Source: Sabethes cyaneus (Eukaryota; Arthropoda; Insecta; Diptera; Culicidae). From it: DNA of 64,000 bases. Under the pieces are notes generated by a model. The model saw only the letters and a program-made list of their open reading frames with translations. It was not told where the DNA came from and searched no databases. Shown here piece after piece: positions 63,161-64,000 of the stretch (the stretch's first letter is position 1; each line of letters starts with the position of its first letter). The DNA is taken from assembly GCF_943734655.1 (NCBI RefSeq), contig NC_071355.1, forward strand, positions 22,332,268-22,396,267, given 5' to 3'. Made by a program: the position numbers and the translations under genes.

Positions 63161-64000
63161 ACTTCATGTGTCTTATCTTTCCTATCAAGACCAAAGAAAA
63201 TATTTATGCTAATGCTATTGATGTTTGCGTCAGACGGATTACCTGTTTGTAAATTCTAACCAACAATGCATATTACGAATAATTTAACTTGCATTCAAGA
63301 GAATTGCCCATTTGAGCCCAAATTTTCCTTTCGTATGCGATAAGCTTTCACGCACTATGATTAAATGATTGAAACCAGTTATATTTAGCAATACGGATCT
63401 GATCTTCTTTGTTCCTTTTTTTTCGGAGCGCTTAATCAACAGTCGTCGCGTACTCATCGTACGATTTTAACTTCAGTCAGTTCAAAACAAACAGCAACGT
63501 ACCTACGTCATTCAATCGGTTGTCATCTTATACTTATTTGCAGAGAATCGATTCACCACACATGACTGCACTGGAGTCGTTCGATGTGGCGCATTGTCGT
63601 TGTCGTCCATAGTGATATGATGTTTGTTTACCTGTCAACTGAGTGAGGCGGCTACTGGCGAGGCGCAGTGGCACGTGCGTTATCATATCAGCAGTGCCTA
63701 CTGTGAACATGAACAAGTAACGCGAAATAATATTATGTAGGTAAATATATTACATTGTTGATTGCAAATCAAGCGGATTTCCCGTCGTTGTTAATTGTGT
63801 CGGGTTGAGCAGCGCCTTTTTATAATTAAATCCAATCTTGAGAGCATTCTGTTTACAGATGCTGCAAGTTTGTAACTTGTAGTTTTATTGTCGTTGTTTT
63901 TTCGATTTTGAAAAGGGATCGTTTCGGTGAATATGAACATATCGAAAATCGTCTCAATGCTATCTGCCCCCGCTAGCATCATCGAAAGGATCGAACTATG
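63161..64000. other. Noncoding stretch to the window end
   Basis: No gene or known repeat recognised. A TTCAGTCAGTTC sequence at about 63470-63485 resembles an arthropod initiator (TCAGT) and could mark a promoter of a gene beyond the window; this is weak. Confidence 0.3.

Overview
The window is eukaryotic nuclear DNA from a mosquito, most likely a culicine. The evidence is spliced genes with short GT-AG introns, an insect-type mitochondrial ClpX gene, an array of secreted DUF1091 genes, and a dense set of dipteran transposons: BEL/Pao, Jockey-group, CR1-like, RTE, R1, Ty1/copia, Ty3, an ITmD37E-like mariner, a Helentron relic, a mini-me/DINE-like element, MITEs and tRNA-derived SINEs. Most of the sequence is transposon-derived and host coding sequence is a small fraction.

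Layout. 1-1000: RTE and R1 non-LTR fragments. 1256-9765: a decayed minus-strand gene for an acidic, PP1-motif nuclear-type protein, split by a full-length BEL/Pao retrotransposon (2216-9515; 675-bp LTRs that look identical; one open 1972-residue polyprotein with an N-terminal PHD finger). 9.8-25.1 kb: a DUF1091 (CheB/ML-like secreted protein) array with three apparently intact two-exon genes (10520-11212 +, 16395-17081 -, 24371-25048 +) and two broken copies (9805-10028 -, 17778-18409 +). The first two intact genes form an inverted duplication. Between them lie Jockey, RTE and mariner relics; further on come a Helentron helicase/endonuclease relic (19580-20225), a 1.1-kb polypurine tract (21115-22210) and a copia relic.

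26.2-35.0 kb: the mitochondrial ClpX unfoldase gene on the minus strand. Five coding exons are placed; the first is not found. One intron of about 6.7 kb is packed with fragments of non-LTR and copia elements and a perfect 24-bp-arm hairpin.

36.3-49.1 kb: repeat-dominated. It holds a mini-me/Helentron-associated element with a roughly 145-bp minisatellite, a 1.65-kb foldback built from four copies of one module, SINE, Jockey and RTE relics, and a TTAA-flanked MITE family with two full copies in opposite orientation and one diverged copy. 45.4-48.1 kb is mostly single-copy-looking DNA with one possible exon.

49.8-64.0 kb: an apparently intact CR1-like element with PHD-containing ORF1 and overlapping EN-RT ORF2 (49785-53778), an internally deleted Ty3 LTR element (54005-55768), a nearly complete but broken RTE copy (57850-60402) and a Jockey relic (60670-62700). 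No operons, CRISPR arrays or prokaryotic features are present. No canonical tRNA or rRNA gene was recognised; only tRNA-derived SINE promoters were seen.
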